Positions 46,125 to 59,749 of a DNA stretch of 62,000 nt are shown in pieces. Source of the stretch: Chrysomallon squamiferum. Lineage: Eukaryota > Mollusca > Gastropoda > Neomphalida > Peltospiridae. Position 1 is the first letter of the stretch. Each line of letters begins with the position of its first letter. The translations under genes and the position numbers were made by a program. Where the stretch lies: contig CM022673.1 in the NCBI GenBank assembly GCA_012295275.1, positions 976,105-1,038,104 on the forward strand, in the 5' to 3' direction. The notes under the pieces are model-generated. The model saw only the letters and a program-made list of their open reading frames with translations. It had not been told where the DNA came from and searched no databases.

Positions 46125-49100
46125 ATGGTATCGTTATTGAAATTTTGTTGTATTTGATGCATTATAAACACTGGTCTGCATGTATTTTATAGTACTATGT
46201 TGCTATTGTTAGTTTTTATGCCTTGTAGTGCAACGTTTTTTATATCGTCTTTCTTAAATTGAAAACAGGATGAAATTAGGGGGTGTTTGTCATGTGACAG
46301 ATTATCGTGTTCTTGCTTTTATTTCAGCAAATCAATATTAATAATCGGTTATATTTACATATTTGAGGTACGTACATATTTGCTTGTTACCTTGAATATT
46401 GATTTTGCTCAAGTTAATATTTAAACGAGCAACGGGTAAGGCCAAGTACTCAAACAGTGAAAACTTCCTCTTTTGAACTTTGGACAAATTACTAAATTAG
46501 TAAATATTAAAATACTAAATTAAAATTGAGGCCTTCCGTGATAATCATAACGGAATGTGCATAAAACTATAATATGTCAAAAGGGGCAAAAAACAGCCAA
46601 CTTAAATCCACTCTAAAATATGTTCAAAGAAATAGGTATGTCACTATGTCACTTGTCAGTATGTGACAATTTTCAAAGATATTATTTTCCAAAAGCTTAT
46701 TAGAAAGACAAACAATACTGTGAATACATATTAAACTGACACCAAGATCTCTTGCAAAAAGTTACATTGAGGGTATTTTTTCTTCATAATCTATGGAGAA
46801 ACTGATTCGTTTCTGTCATTTTGCAAACATAAACCCTGAATATCTCAGTTTTTATCCAGTATACATTTAATAAAAAAATGCTGCTTTTGATGAGTTCTAA
46901 AGGTGTACAGGTTGCTAATTAGTTCAAATATACTTTACGCCTTAATTATGTAATTCTCAAACACTCCATTTTGCTAACATTAATTTTTCACAGTTAATTG
47001 TATCAATTAGTTTTAAATGTGTCACATGATCGTGTCTTCATTATACAGCTTTTACATTTCATAAACATCAAACCAGTGTGCATGAATTATATCTGAAATT
47101 AGTATTTTTGATAGGTTTAGAACCATCATGCCACAAGATACATGTATTCCTTACATTACACTACATAAATACTTGGTCACTCAAAAAACCAAAAATGAAA
47201 CATCAAATTTGTAAGACAATGGCCGTGGAGTCATTTGCTGAGAACACCAAGCATTTTGGTATCCAAAAATAAGTATCTGCTAACCAAATATTTATATTAA
47301 ATTTGTCAATATGAGAGAAGTAAATACTTTTTATTGTGTATGTGATTTAAAGTCTCAAGTAAGCTTACCTTTGTAACAGTTGATTGTTCATTTTTTAATC
47401 AAAGATGACATATGATAATCATTCTGTTCTTTTAATATTCTATTTTATTTATTTTATTTATTTTATTTATTTTATTTATTATTTTATTATTTTATTATTT
47501 CATTATTTTATTTCATTATTTATTTATTCTAACTTGTTGCTAACCATCTGTATTTAGACAAGCATTCCTGAAATATGACAAATGATATTAAGTTAAATAA
47601 TCAGTTGTTTTTATTTATTACATCAAATGATATAAATGACTAATATTTTGTTTTAAATTTTTGCCATTATTTGTCAGTGATAATTATAGTAGTGATAATA
47701 TTAAATATTATAATTAATAACTCCCTACATAATGATAAAATAATGTTATTCTACGTATATGTGCCTCACAAATAAAGTAATCTATACTAATACATTAACA
47801 AGTTATACTACCCTCAGTTTCATCCTACTTAGCTGAGATAATTTTTTATCAGGTTAAATGTTTTTATTTTTTGACAAAAGAAAAGAAAACTATAAAAGAA
47901 GAACCAAATATCAAAAATAAATTGAATCCTTAAAATGTTGTTGTGTGTTGTGGTTTTTTTGTGGGTTTTTTTTTTTTGGTTAACTTTTAAAGAATCTAAA
48001 TAGTTCCATTTCTACCAATTCTTCCTTTGTGTGAATTTATATTTACATCTTTTATTCATTTTAACTTCATTAATATTTTCTGTTATTACTTTTATTTGGT
48101 TTCTATTTATATATTTAATTTTTAAAATTTATTAATGGTTTTTTATTTTTATTTTTTTTTGATAATGGACCTAAATAATTCCAATTCTTCCTATGCATGA
48201 ATTTATATTTACATCTTTTATTCATTTTAGCTTCATTAATATTTTCTGTTATTACTTTTATTTATTTTGTAGTTATGTATTTTATTTATTTATTTAATTA
48301 TTTATTATTATTTTTATTATTTTCGCAGAGTTTTTTTGGATTTGGGCAGAGTGCCGAAATAGACATTGTTCTTGAAGGACAGGATTCCCGTAAGACTGCT
48401 GAGATTAAAACAGAAGATGGTAAAAAAGAAAGATATTACTTGTACTATGATGGTGAAACAGTTTCTGGAAAGGTAAATTTTAAATTTGTGTTCTTTTCTC
48501 TTTTTTATTTTTATTTTTTTATTTAATTGATGATGATGATCTGGTTTTATTTTAGGACTTTATCATTAGTTAGCATGTTGTTCACATTAATTCAGTTTAA
48601 TAAGTGTGTATTGAAGGAACTGACAAATTATCATCATTATCTTAAAATCTATCTTTTTAATGCAGTTAAATTTGATAATCATAAATACAGCAGACTACTA
48701 AATAAGAAAAAGGTTTTGTTTATCTGATTTGTGAAGCAAAATTAAGGTTGCATCCTGATAACAAGCCAGCTGGTTGAATTAATGAACTGTTCTGTTGCAA
48801 AGAATTTAAAGAAAATGAGGTTAAAATTGTGACTGTTACAATTTTATTATCAGTTCTCTGAAGTAAAAAATCTGAAATCAAATAAAAATCTTAAAATAAA
48901 ATGTTTAAATTCTTATTATAGGTCAATGTTACCCTGAAGAAATCAGGAAGCAAGCTTGAACATCAAGGAATAAAAATAGAATTTGTAGGTCAAATTGGTA
49001 AGTAGTTACATAATAAAAGAAGTGTAATTTAATTATATTTGTTGAATATTTTCATTTGTATATTATTTTTAGAATTTTATCATTCCTAATTAGCTATAAG

Positions 49101-52100
49101 AAGTTGTCTGTTTTTGGGGGTGGAGTGAGGGGCAAGATCAGTTTTTAATTTTTTGATACATGAAGTTCCTAAATTTCAGAATGGTTTTATAACTAATAAT
49201 CATTTCTCATTAATTTTTTTTTTTTTTTTTTTTCATTTCTGTTTTACTTTTTTATTTTTGTTATTTTCATTTCTATTTTAATTTATAATTTATATATATA
49301 TATTTTTTTTTTTTTTAGAATTGTACTATGACAGAGGAAATCATCATGAATTTACTTCACTTGTGAAAGAATTGGCACGACCAGGGGAGCTAACTCAAAA
49401 TGCCAGTTACAGCTTCGAGTTTCAACAAGTAGAGAAACCTTACGAATCATATACGGGTGCCAATGTTAGATTAAGGTGAGTGACCTTTAGAAATTATCAT
49501 TTATTTTATTTCTGAAAGTTTTAAAATAACAATAATGTGTGTGTTTTATATTGTGGGAACAGAAGTTGGGTTTGTTTGATAATATTTACTGAAAGTTGTG
49601 TTATTTTGTGTCTGTGCATGTGAGATTAGGATTAGTATTCTTTTGGGAGAGGTGTAAATTAAGCATTCCCTCTTTATAATAATAGAATAATGATTATGGT
49701 TTGAATTGGATTTACAGATATTTTCTTCGAGTTACAATTGTGAAACGACTAACAGATGTGGTGAAGGAACAGGATATTGTTGTGCACACACTGTCGCAAT
49801 ATCCTGATATGAACAATAGCATAAAAATGGAGGTTGGAATAGAAGACTGTCTACATATAGAATTTGAATACAACAAGTCAAAGTAAGATACTACAGCATG
49901 TATGTTTGTGTTCGTGTTATATTTAATAATTTGTTACCATCAGTTAAAATATTATACAACATCTACTCTAATTTATGCAGAATGAACAATAAAGGTTCAG
50001 TATTTTTAAAGTTTGATTTCATAATTTAAAAAAAATAACAATAGATTTCTTGATGGGGTTTTGTTTTGTGTGTGTGTGTTAGGTTTGCAACAAAAAACCA
50101 AAATGAAATCATTAGATTGTTATTTGATATTTTCAAAACAGATAAATTGTGGAAAATAAGATATTTAATTCTTAAGTACATTTTATTACACATTTTATTA
50201 CCAAAAAAGTATTGTGTGATTTAAATATAATTTGAAATAAATAACTAAAAAATGTATACAATCAAAAGCTGGTAACATAGTACTACACTTTGTTTTTATA
50301 CCTTAGTCCACAATTTTGTGCCATTTTATTTGATTTTATTATCACTTTTTGTTTTCCCCAAACCAAATTAAAATGTATAAACAAATGGAAATAAAATGTA
50401 AAAACATATTGACAGCATTTAGAATATGTTACTATAAATCTGTTTCATTGCTTACTGAAGATATCATCTCAAGGATGTGATTGTCGGTAAAATATACTTC
50501 TTGCTGGTTCGAATAAAGATTCGCTATATGGAACTAGCAATTGTGCGTCGAGAATCCACTGGTGCAGGTACTGTGGTTAGAAAGGTCACTGTCTGACTCT
50601 ATTGCTTTCTCATTGGCTTATTGCAGTGAAAACCTCTATATTAGATGTGCATGTTGTTTTTGTTGGCTCAATGCAAGTTACTATATGAACAAGATTACAT
50701 GTTCTGTTGGCTCAGTACATTTTACTGTATATACAGATTTACATGTTTTGTAGGCTCAAAAACAGGTTATTGAAAAATTCAGTTTACTTTTGCTGTAAAC
50801 AGAGCTTACAATTCTTTTGTGAGCCTAAGAACAAGTCACTGTATATACATGAATCCATGTTTGTGGTCTGTGTTGCTGTTGTTGTTGTTTTTATTTACCC
50901 TTTTTTTGGTTTTATGACTGTTGTATCATTTTTACTTTTAATTTAGAAAATGTTTTCAAAATTGCCATGATTGTTGTCGATCATGACTTGATTTATTTAA
51001 ATATAATTTGTTGTTTTTTATATATATATATATATAACCAAAATTCCTTCTGCCTATCATCATAGCAACAACTGCATTTAGCCAGCAGCAGCCATTATGC
51101 ATGTTTGTTTTTATTCTGGTGGTTTTTGTGGCTTCATTTCCAAGTTTTTGTTTCATTTTTATTTTTGTTTTGAAACAGGTATCACTTAAAAGATGTAATA
51201 GTTGGCAAGATTTACTTCCTTCTTGTTCGGATAAAAATCAAGCACATGGAGGTTCAAATAATTAAAAGAGAAACAACAGGGACAGGTACAAACATTTGAG
51301 TTTTCATAACAAGCAGCAGTGTTTTCTATTTCTTTATTCCAACATCAACAGTTATTTAAAAGGGAAGATGTAGCTGCACATAACAAACAGTTTAATAAAA
51401 TAACCTGTAATGTAGAGGAGCTGTAATAAGCACAGTTAATAATAATAATTTTAAAAAAGAAAGATGCTTTAACATTTGCAGTATTATTAAAAACCATAGG
51501 AAAAAAGAAAGCTAAATATATATCTTTTCGTGATATTTTGAGAAAGCTGTCAGATGATCAAACTTCAGTTGTTAAATTTCTATTGTTTATCAAATTTAAA
51601 AGAACAAGCTGGTTAATGCTGAACAGGACTATCCATTACAAAAAAATGGATGTATCTTTCATTAATGAGCCATCATGTTATTTGACTAGAATCCTCCAAA
51701 ACATTGTCAGGTAAACATGTAAAAATAAGAGACATAAAAATATTATTGAGATAAAGATTTGTGTGGTTTTTTTTCACTTGTAAGGATTTTTTGCCATATT
51801 TTCTCATTTGTTGTGAAAGTTTTAATTAGTTTAGTCATATCATAATTTATTGTCTTGTAAAGTATATTTATTTCTTCTTTTTTTTTAAATGTTATTTTGA
51901 ATGTTGTATTAAGTACTCGTGTCTTGATTAATTGTACTAGATATATTTTATTTTAATTATTTTAATTTGTTTTACTTTTATTATTATTTTGTTTTTCTTT
52001 AAAATTATTTCTTACAAAAAAACAAAAAACTCACACACTTGTGTAACTTAGGTATCTTTACATTCTGCAAGTTTTATTTTTTATTCTTAATTTTATTTAT

Positions 52101-53539
52101 TTATTGTTGCTTGTTTGTTTATCCCTGTATGATGTTTTGAACTATTAACTCTGAATTTGTGTTTGATTATATTTTCTTTAAACAATAATCATTGTAACAG
52201 TAAACAGTAATCAGTTGGGAAAAAATAGCCCAAAGTAACATTGTAAAGTTGCAGTAAAACATTAACAGAAACTCAACTTTATTTATTTTAAATTAATAAA
52301 AGTTTAGATCTTTATAACAAAAATACTTTGTTTTTATTATTATTAAATAATTTGGCTCTTTATGATTTTTAATTCTGATTTGATAGTAGTTTTTATTATT
52401 ATTATTAATATTGTTATTATTATTATTATTGTTGTTGTTGTTGTTGTTATTATTGTTATTTCTGCTATCACTACTACTACTATTACTACATATTAATTAT
52501 TTATTTATGTTTTTGTTGTTAGAGGATTGATTCTGGACTTTGTTTTCTCAACAGGTCCCAATACTTTTAATGAAAATGAAACAATTGCCAAGTATGAAAT
52601 TATGGATGGTGCTCCAGTGAGAGGTATGTTTAGTTACTGTTAAAAAATTACAAATGTTTCCAGGTATTGCAGTTTTTAAAACAATTTAGCCACTCTTTTT
52701 GATGTAGAAAAATCAATAAAATATTAACTTATTAAAAAAAAAACAAATGAATCTTTTTTTTTCATTATGTATCGTTTTTCTTAAATGTGTGTGTATGAGT
52801 GCAAAGTCATTTAAATTAAACTGGAAATTCAGTTATTCTGATGATGAATATTGCAGGTGAATCCATACCTATTCGACTTTTCTTAAGTGGATACGAGTTG
52901 ACACCAACAATGCGAGACATCAACAAGAAATTCTCAGTGCGATACTATCTCAATCTGGTGCTCGTAGATGAAGAAGAAAGACGCTATTTCAAACAACAGG
53001 TGAGAGGATGTGTTACTCTTAATCAAAACCATTGCTGTTTAATACAGACACCAGTGGATGTATATATTTATCAGCCTTGTACCTGTATGATAAGTCAAAA
53101 GTTCCTTAATGCATCTGTTGGATTATTAAAAACATTTTTTTGCAGATTTCTACAGCTGGTTTTTTGGAGACACCTAGCAATAATGAAAATAATGTGTGTG
53201 TGTGTTTGTGTGTGTGCACGTGCGTGCGTGCGTGAAAGAGAGAGTAAGTATGGTGATACATACAATTTCAGCATTAAAGATGTTTGTGAAGCAAAGATTC
53301 ATAGATTAATGTATAGCATTTATTTACTATAATTATTTTAATTTTTAATTTTTTTTTTTGTTTCTGTCCTGATATTCCAGGAAATCACGATTTTCAGAAA
53401 ATCAGATAAAGTAAAACGAAACTATCAAGCTTCCATGCACCATCATCATCAGCACTTCACGAGAGACCAGCCAAAGTCAAAGACAGCGGCAGCTGCACCC
53501 GTGCAAGAGAACAACACAGACAGTGCCGGTGACAAATGA
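46125..53539 (+). CDS. VPS26: VPS26 retromer subunit, complete (9 exons per isoform, 340 aa; one exon duplicated)
   Basis: Seen: exon 1 46125-46127 (ATG only), then 48329-48472, 48922-48997, 49319-49475, 49718-49882, either 50461-50567 or 51179-51285, then 52555-52623, 52857-52999 and 53381-53539 (TGA). Phases agree and sum to 1023 nt. The protein starts SFFGFGQSAEIDIVLEGQD and has two arrestin-like subdomains, with hallmarks YYLYYDGE, SYSFEFQQVEKPYESY, YEIMDGAPVRGESIPIRLFL and TPTMRDINKKFSVRYYLNL. The C-terminal tail is variable and includes a short His-rich stretch (HHHHQH). Known for the family: VPS26 joins VPS35 and VPS29 in retromer, which recycles membrane cargo from endosomes to the Golgi or the plasma membrane. 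Several segments are closer to vertebrate VPS26B than VPS26A (GYELTPTMRDINKKF). Identity is certain. Confidence 0.97.
47440..47525. repeat. ATTTT / TTTATT microsatellite in VPS26 intron 1
   Basis: Tandem TTTTA and TTTATT units with gradual variation. Confidence 0.85.
50461..50567 (+). CDS. VPS26: VPS26 alternative exon 6a
   Basis: 107 nt between a CTTACTGAAG acceptor (no strong polypyrimidine tract) and a GTACTG donor. It encodes YHLKDVIVGKIYFLLVRIKI, then RYMELAIVRRESTGAG (about residues 183-218). It starts and ends in the same phases as exon 6b and replaces it. Both flanking exons (49718-49882 and 52555-52623) join it in frame. Confidence 0.85.
51179..51285 (+). CDS. VPS26: VPS26 alternative exon 6b
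   Basis: 107 nt between a TTTTGAAACAG acceptor and a GTACAA donor. The first 20 full residues equal those of 6a; then it reads KHMEVQIIKRETTGTG, very close to vertebrate VPS26B (KHMEIDIIKRETTGTG). It is therefore probably the ancestral-type version. The spacer from 6a is 611 nt. Confidence 0.9.
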
Positions 53540-56500
53540 GACACACAGCAGAGTGATAGGACACTTTTACCCTGGTGTGCGTGGAGCGGTATCTTCCTGT
53601 GTACAAAACACTGTGATTCAGTACGAGAGACTTCAACATTCTACTTTTTAACAAACTACTCGTCAGAGTCAGGAAGATTTCAGAATGTGTGTATTTATGT
53701 TTCATGCTTGCATACAAACGCCGAATGTGATTTGAAAATAACATAACTGTTGAAGGCCAAGAAGTGAAGGTTGCTGCACTGATTCAAAATTCTGGATTTC
53801 ACTTCCTTTTTTCGTTTTTTTTTCTTTTTTTTTTTCTTTTTTTCAGCATATATATATATATATATATATAAATAATGTGTGTATATTTATATGAGAATGA
53901 TGAAATAAGGGCTGAATTGAGATCGCTATTTGTGTTTATTTAAAAAATAAAAAATGTATTGTTGGTCAGTTTGAATTACACGATAGAGAAGAAGCTAATA
54001 AATTGCCATCATTATTATTGTTCTTATTTTAGTTAGTAATCAGAAATAAAAAATGTATATATCCTTTCTGGAGTTACATTAAAAGTATATAATTTTATTT
54101 TTATTCATTGTTAATATTCTTTTTTAAATAAGCCACCAAATATATGTTCATTGATTTCATGTGAATGAAGTTTGTCCCTTGATGAAACATTTTGTTGTTA
54201 GTTATAACTCGTACAGGTTTCACAGTAACAGGAAGAAAATTGTAATTCTAGTCTAATACAAAATTATATTCATCACAGATAAAAAAAAAAAAAATTAAAA
54301 GAAATAATTCATAGCTCAAGAACATTTTAACTGCAGAAGATCAGAAAATAATTTTTATTTTTTTTTTTTTAATTTTAATTCTCTTTAATACTATGCCATA
54401 CTTTTAGTGTTAATTAAAAGCCAGCAATTTAATGTTCAGTGAATTCTTTTTTAATTTTTTTTTTTTTTTTTTAAATTGTGATTATTTGTCATATTGTTAA
54501 TTATTGCAGAGAAGATAAAAACGTATTACAGTAATATTTACTGCCTTTTCCTTGAAAATCAGTTTTGTTTGTCCAGTGGTAGAAATTACTCAGACTGTCC
54601 ATAATTGCATATGTGGTGTTATCTTTGATCATGATAACAATTGTCTATTTTTCAAAAACATTATAAATTTGAAAATAAAAAAAATAGAACAAAAAAAGTG
54701 TCATGATATTTAATCAATAGGTGTGTAAAACTAAGTGCTAACTGTAGAACTCTGCACTGAATCTACAAATGAATCACAAAAACAGAAATGTACAGATTGC
54801 ATTGTGTAAATTGTGAATACTCTGGACAGTGCAAAGGTATACATATTGATACATGTACATTATCGATCATGTTATGTACAGATTTATTAATATATGTCAT
54901 TGATGTGTGTCATATTTTCTTCTGTTATGTCCATGCCACATTATGTATTTGTGCATTGTGGAACTGGACGTATTTAGATCCAACATTATCTAGTTTATTT
55001 CATCAACACAGTCCATGATTATCTTTTCTAAACAGTTTTATTACTTATTTAGAAAAATATGCCAGACTTTTGAATGAATTGTATAAATACTGAATTATTT
55101 ATCTGCAGAAACTATTGCTTAAATGTGTGTAATCTGTAATAATTATGAGAGGTTCAATTTATAATATTTATTTATTATGATTCATTATTTTAAAATGAGT
55201 TTTATTTTTATCCAATTTTAAACGTGCTTTGCCAAAATATGTAGGCTTGTCAAACTAGGTGCACATAAACTATATAAACACAATAAAACATTTTGTTTTT
55301 TTAACTGCATCTGTCATGTTCTGTTTTTAAAAATTAGTAACCAACAAAGATCAAAATAAGCCATGGATTTTGACTGATATAACTTTAAGTCAACTTAAAA
55401 TACACTAATGTTTTAAAATTATTATTATTATTTTTTGGGGGTATTATTATTGGATTATTTTAATGTTACTACAATTTGGGGATGCTTTATTTTAAAAGGT
55501 TGTTAATGTACCATCATTCTGAAAACCGGGTTTTCAGTTTACCTCTTTGGAATACAACTGACTTGTTGATAACATTTTCATAACGAAAAAAAAAAAAAAA
55601 AAAAAAAAAACCAACAAAAAAAATCAAATGTACATCCTGTTTTCATTCTTTAAAGACTATTTATATTTACCAATTCCGGTTCAAAGATCATCAGTATATA
55701 GCTTTATTATTACAAAAAATATGTTGAAGAAAAATCTCATTTTAATAAAGTCTCAACTTGTTAAAGTAGTTTGTCATGTGTTGGTGCATTTTGTCCTAGT
55801 TGTTCAGACAAATCACTGTTGGGCATTTTTTTTTAATTTTTAGCCTTGTTTACTGATATGGATGTTAGACCTTTTTTTTTCCTTTTTTTTAATTTTTTAA
55901 ACATAATTTTAAAAATGCTCTGTATATTAAGTTTGTTAAATGGCAGTTCTGTTGTTCTGTTATGTGTTCATATTGTTAAGCGACATTCCTTGAAGGATTA
56001 AACTTTTAACAAAACTAAATTAATTCTTTATCCTTTTTACTTTTCATATTGTGCAAATTAATTTTAAAAATAAATAAATAAAAATGATAATAATAAAGAT
56101 GTGTATTTTCACTCAGGATTGGTGTAATGCAGTGTGTAATATTTTCAGTCGTAGTTGTAAAGGCAGTGTAGTTTTGGCTTTATCCCCCCATTAAGTTTCC
56201 CATTAAGTTTCAAGACAAAAAAATTCAAATCTAATTCATGAAGCAAATTATTTTAATTGTTGGTTCCAATAGCTTTGTATGCATTGTTTGTTTGTTTTTT
56301 CTTTGTTTTTAAAAAAACAACCAAAAAACAAAACAAAAAAAAACAACAACACTTTTATACATGATCTAGATAGTTCTGCAGTATTCAGTAGTTTGGAAAA
56401 CTTTCATGATGTACATACAGACAACTGGATGAACAGAACATTTGGTTGTGCATTGGCTCATGTAATATTATGTAAATTCTTACAGCACTTTATTTGCTAT

Positions 56501-59500
56501 TGTAATATTTGTTATTAAATTTGTTGTATGTTAATGAAAATAAAATGATCTTACTACATGATTTTTGCATTTGTTTCTTTTTCCTTCTAAAATAAATGTT
56601 TTAAAATACACACACACACATACATGTATATATAAATATAAATATATATATATGAATATATATGAGTGTGTGTGTGTGTAATTTTTTTCCCCCTCAGTTC
56701 TATTTTAAAAGCTTATATTTTCAAAATTTTACAGAATCATGAGTTCATAAGATAATGTGTTTCATAATAGTCAACTAACATCTCAGGTTGGAATCTAGAA
56801 ATTGTGTGAAGTTCTATATCAAGTTTTTAACTTCGATTTCTCTGATTTTCAGTTTCCAAAAATTTATGTTAAAAATCATCACTATGTTAGACTCACATTA
56901 GATCTGAAAGGTATTTTATTTGAACTTGTCCTTGTTTTTTTTTTTGAGATAATAAAAGAACAAAACAACTGTTTCTTATTTTTTACCAATTTATTTTCAC
57001 TTCTGATTAATAATTTAGGTTCCAGTATCATCATGTTATCCCCAAACCTATTTCATTTGTTCATATGATAATATAATAAAAGTAAATAACAAATACTCAA
57101 GATGGCTCAATGGAGCAAAACAGTAAACCTTTTAAAAATTATGATTAAGAAAATAAGCAAAACAATGGACAATAGGTCAGTTTAACAACAGTATAAATAT
57201 TCCTTTTTCCTTTTGTCTTTAACAGTTCCTTTTATTAATACAATAATAATAAAATGGTTTTAAAACATTCACATTTATAACCAAAAAAAATACAGGAAAC
57301 GTGATTGTATGTAGCAAAATGTACATAAAAATATTTTGCACATTTCATAAAAAATCAAATGAGATGAACTTACAAATAATAAACAAATAATAAATCTTTT
57401 AAGTGCTCAACACTTACATTTTTGTATCACGTTCTTATAAAATTTTAAGTAGAAGAATTTTTTTAAAGAAAAAGTTCTTAAACATTATTAATTATTTTCT
57501 GAAATGCTGAAAATCATGTAAGGGGACATAACTCTAATCACTTTTTACTGTACAAGAACAAAATGAATGAGATCTTTTAACCTGGTTTCAAAAGCAAATT
57601 ATTAAAAATGTTCACCAGTCTTTGTCAAGTGGTCACAGTTTAACATAAAATAATTTTTTTTTAAGCAGTGAAATTAAAATAACATGCACATATCGCACTG
57701 ACAAATAAGTCTTAATATAATCTATATATTAAGATGCTACATTATACTCTCCCAGATCATCTAACATTGTAGTAAAAATGGACCTGTATTAAGCTACCCT
57801 CTCTCTGTAAAGGCAAGTTAATTATTCACCTTTTGATGGCTGATTCATAATACGGTTTATATGCTGGACATTCAGAATTATTTGCATAGATGCACCACAA
57901 TTTGCATAGTAATGAATATAATTTGTCATGTTTTCTATCAGCTCAAATGACAGAATGAATTATGAGGATGTTAATGGAAATCAGTACAACTAATGTCACA
58001 AAACAGACCTCAACACTAAGCTTTAAAATGAAGTTAGATGAAATGTTAATGTGATCCAAACATTTGTAAAGAAAATGTCCATTTATTTTGTGAAATAATG
58101 AGTTAGCATGTGCATGCAGGAGTATGCACCTTTTAAAAATCCCAAAATCCAAAAGCAAAATCCACACAACTATTAAAAAAACCCATTTAGTTGCAAATTA
58201 TATTGATTTAATTTTAAAAATAAACAAATAGTTTGTAAATCAGCTATGGATAACACACAAAACAAAACAAAATGTCAACAATAAATTAAACTTTTTGTTA
58301 CAGTATTCACAAACAACGACACCCTCTGTTTAAAACATAATAATAAAATTATCTGAAATCTTTTATTTCTAAGTGGCACAAAAATTAATATATTAATAAA
58401 AATTACTTTTTACCTACATACCTTGAAACTGGGTTTTTGGCCATTATAAATATAGATATGTTATTTACATATATAATAAAACTATTAAAAACAATACACA
58501 AAAAAGAAATCTGCTGAATCAAGAACAAAACAAAATACAACTGACACAAACAACAAGATTAATTAATGCTGTGTTAGTAACAAGATAACATTTAGAAATA
58601 ATTTTAAGTATAGTACCTTAAAGCTTGTAAATAAATACATTCAAGCAAATGTATTTGCATGTATAGGTAATTTGAATAATGTTTAAAATAAATAAATAAA
58701 TAAAACTAATAAAATACTTCACAGCTTAATCAGCTGAACCGAAAAATTCAAGTTATTAATTTAATGGCAGGGACAGTTTTTCTTTTAGTTGTTTGGTTTT
58801 TTTTCCTCAAAATTATTATTAAAAACATTTTTTTTTTTTTCTTGGTATTATTTTAATATTATTTTGTTTAAATTTAATTTAATTTTTATTATACATTCAA
58901 CTTGTGATATAAATTAAAATATATTAATACATTAACATGTTATATTTTATGTTTTTACAAATAAACTGAAACTAGCTATAAAACACTAATATGCCTTAGA
59001 ATTTTACTAACTCCAAAAAAGAGAAGTACATGAAGTTTTTAGTAACATGCATAATTTTCATCTAAACTAAATAACAGATATTGAACACCGGTGATGTGCA
59101 GTTCTATAAATAATAACTATAACCTACTGCTAACTATATTATATTTATATGCACTAGATAAAGCTATATTTAAATAGTATATGTTAATATACAATCTTTA
59201 TTAATATTAACTATAACATATATTGTACTGGCATGATATTTATATATATATATATATATTTATATTAATATAACAAATGCCTTGGGTTAATTTTTATTTC
59301 CACAAGATAATGTAACAATCTGTAAACTTATTTATTTAACAGTATTTTATTTTATAATTTCTGCAGTAAGATATTGAAACAACATGTTAATATAATAGTA
59401 TGGATAACTGCTGAATATTCTTTTTATGTATTAACCATTTTTAGATAAAGATATTGGGTTTTTTAAAAACAATTAACCTTCACTTTTCACATTGTTTAAT

Positions 59501-59749
59501 TAAAAAGGTGACTAGTATCATGTTTAAAAACAAAAAAAAACCAAACAAAACCCCATAAGCAATGTCTTTTCTGTAACAACCAATTATCATCATATAGCAT
59601 GAAGAAAACAAAATTTACTAAAGAAAAAGAAAAAATAGAAAAACAGAAAGGATAGTGTAATAATTTAACATTGGTATGTTGCACCCATCTGCTCAAAATA
59701 AGCTGCAACAAAATGCACTATGAAAAATTAAAGATGGAGTTTATGATCT
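53540..59749. other. VPS26 3' UTR, intergenic DNA and UAP1 3' UTR (convergent genes)
   Basis: AT-rich and without a supported gene. Candidate plus-strand AATAAA signals include ones near 53947, 54677, 55290 and 56548; many minus-strand AATAAA sites exist near 59295-59350 for UAP1. Contains TA microsatellites (53850-53870, 56625-56655, 59237-59260), an A run at 55587-55610 and T runs. Where each transcript ends is not decidable. Confidence 0.55.

Noticed and set aside
52841-53332. 163-codon ORF extending VPS26 exon 8 past its donor
   Set aside because: The part after 52999 is intron sequence including a GT repeat; the conserved protein continues in the exon at 53381.
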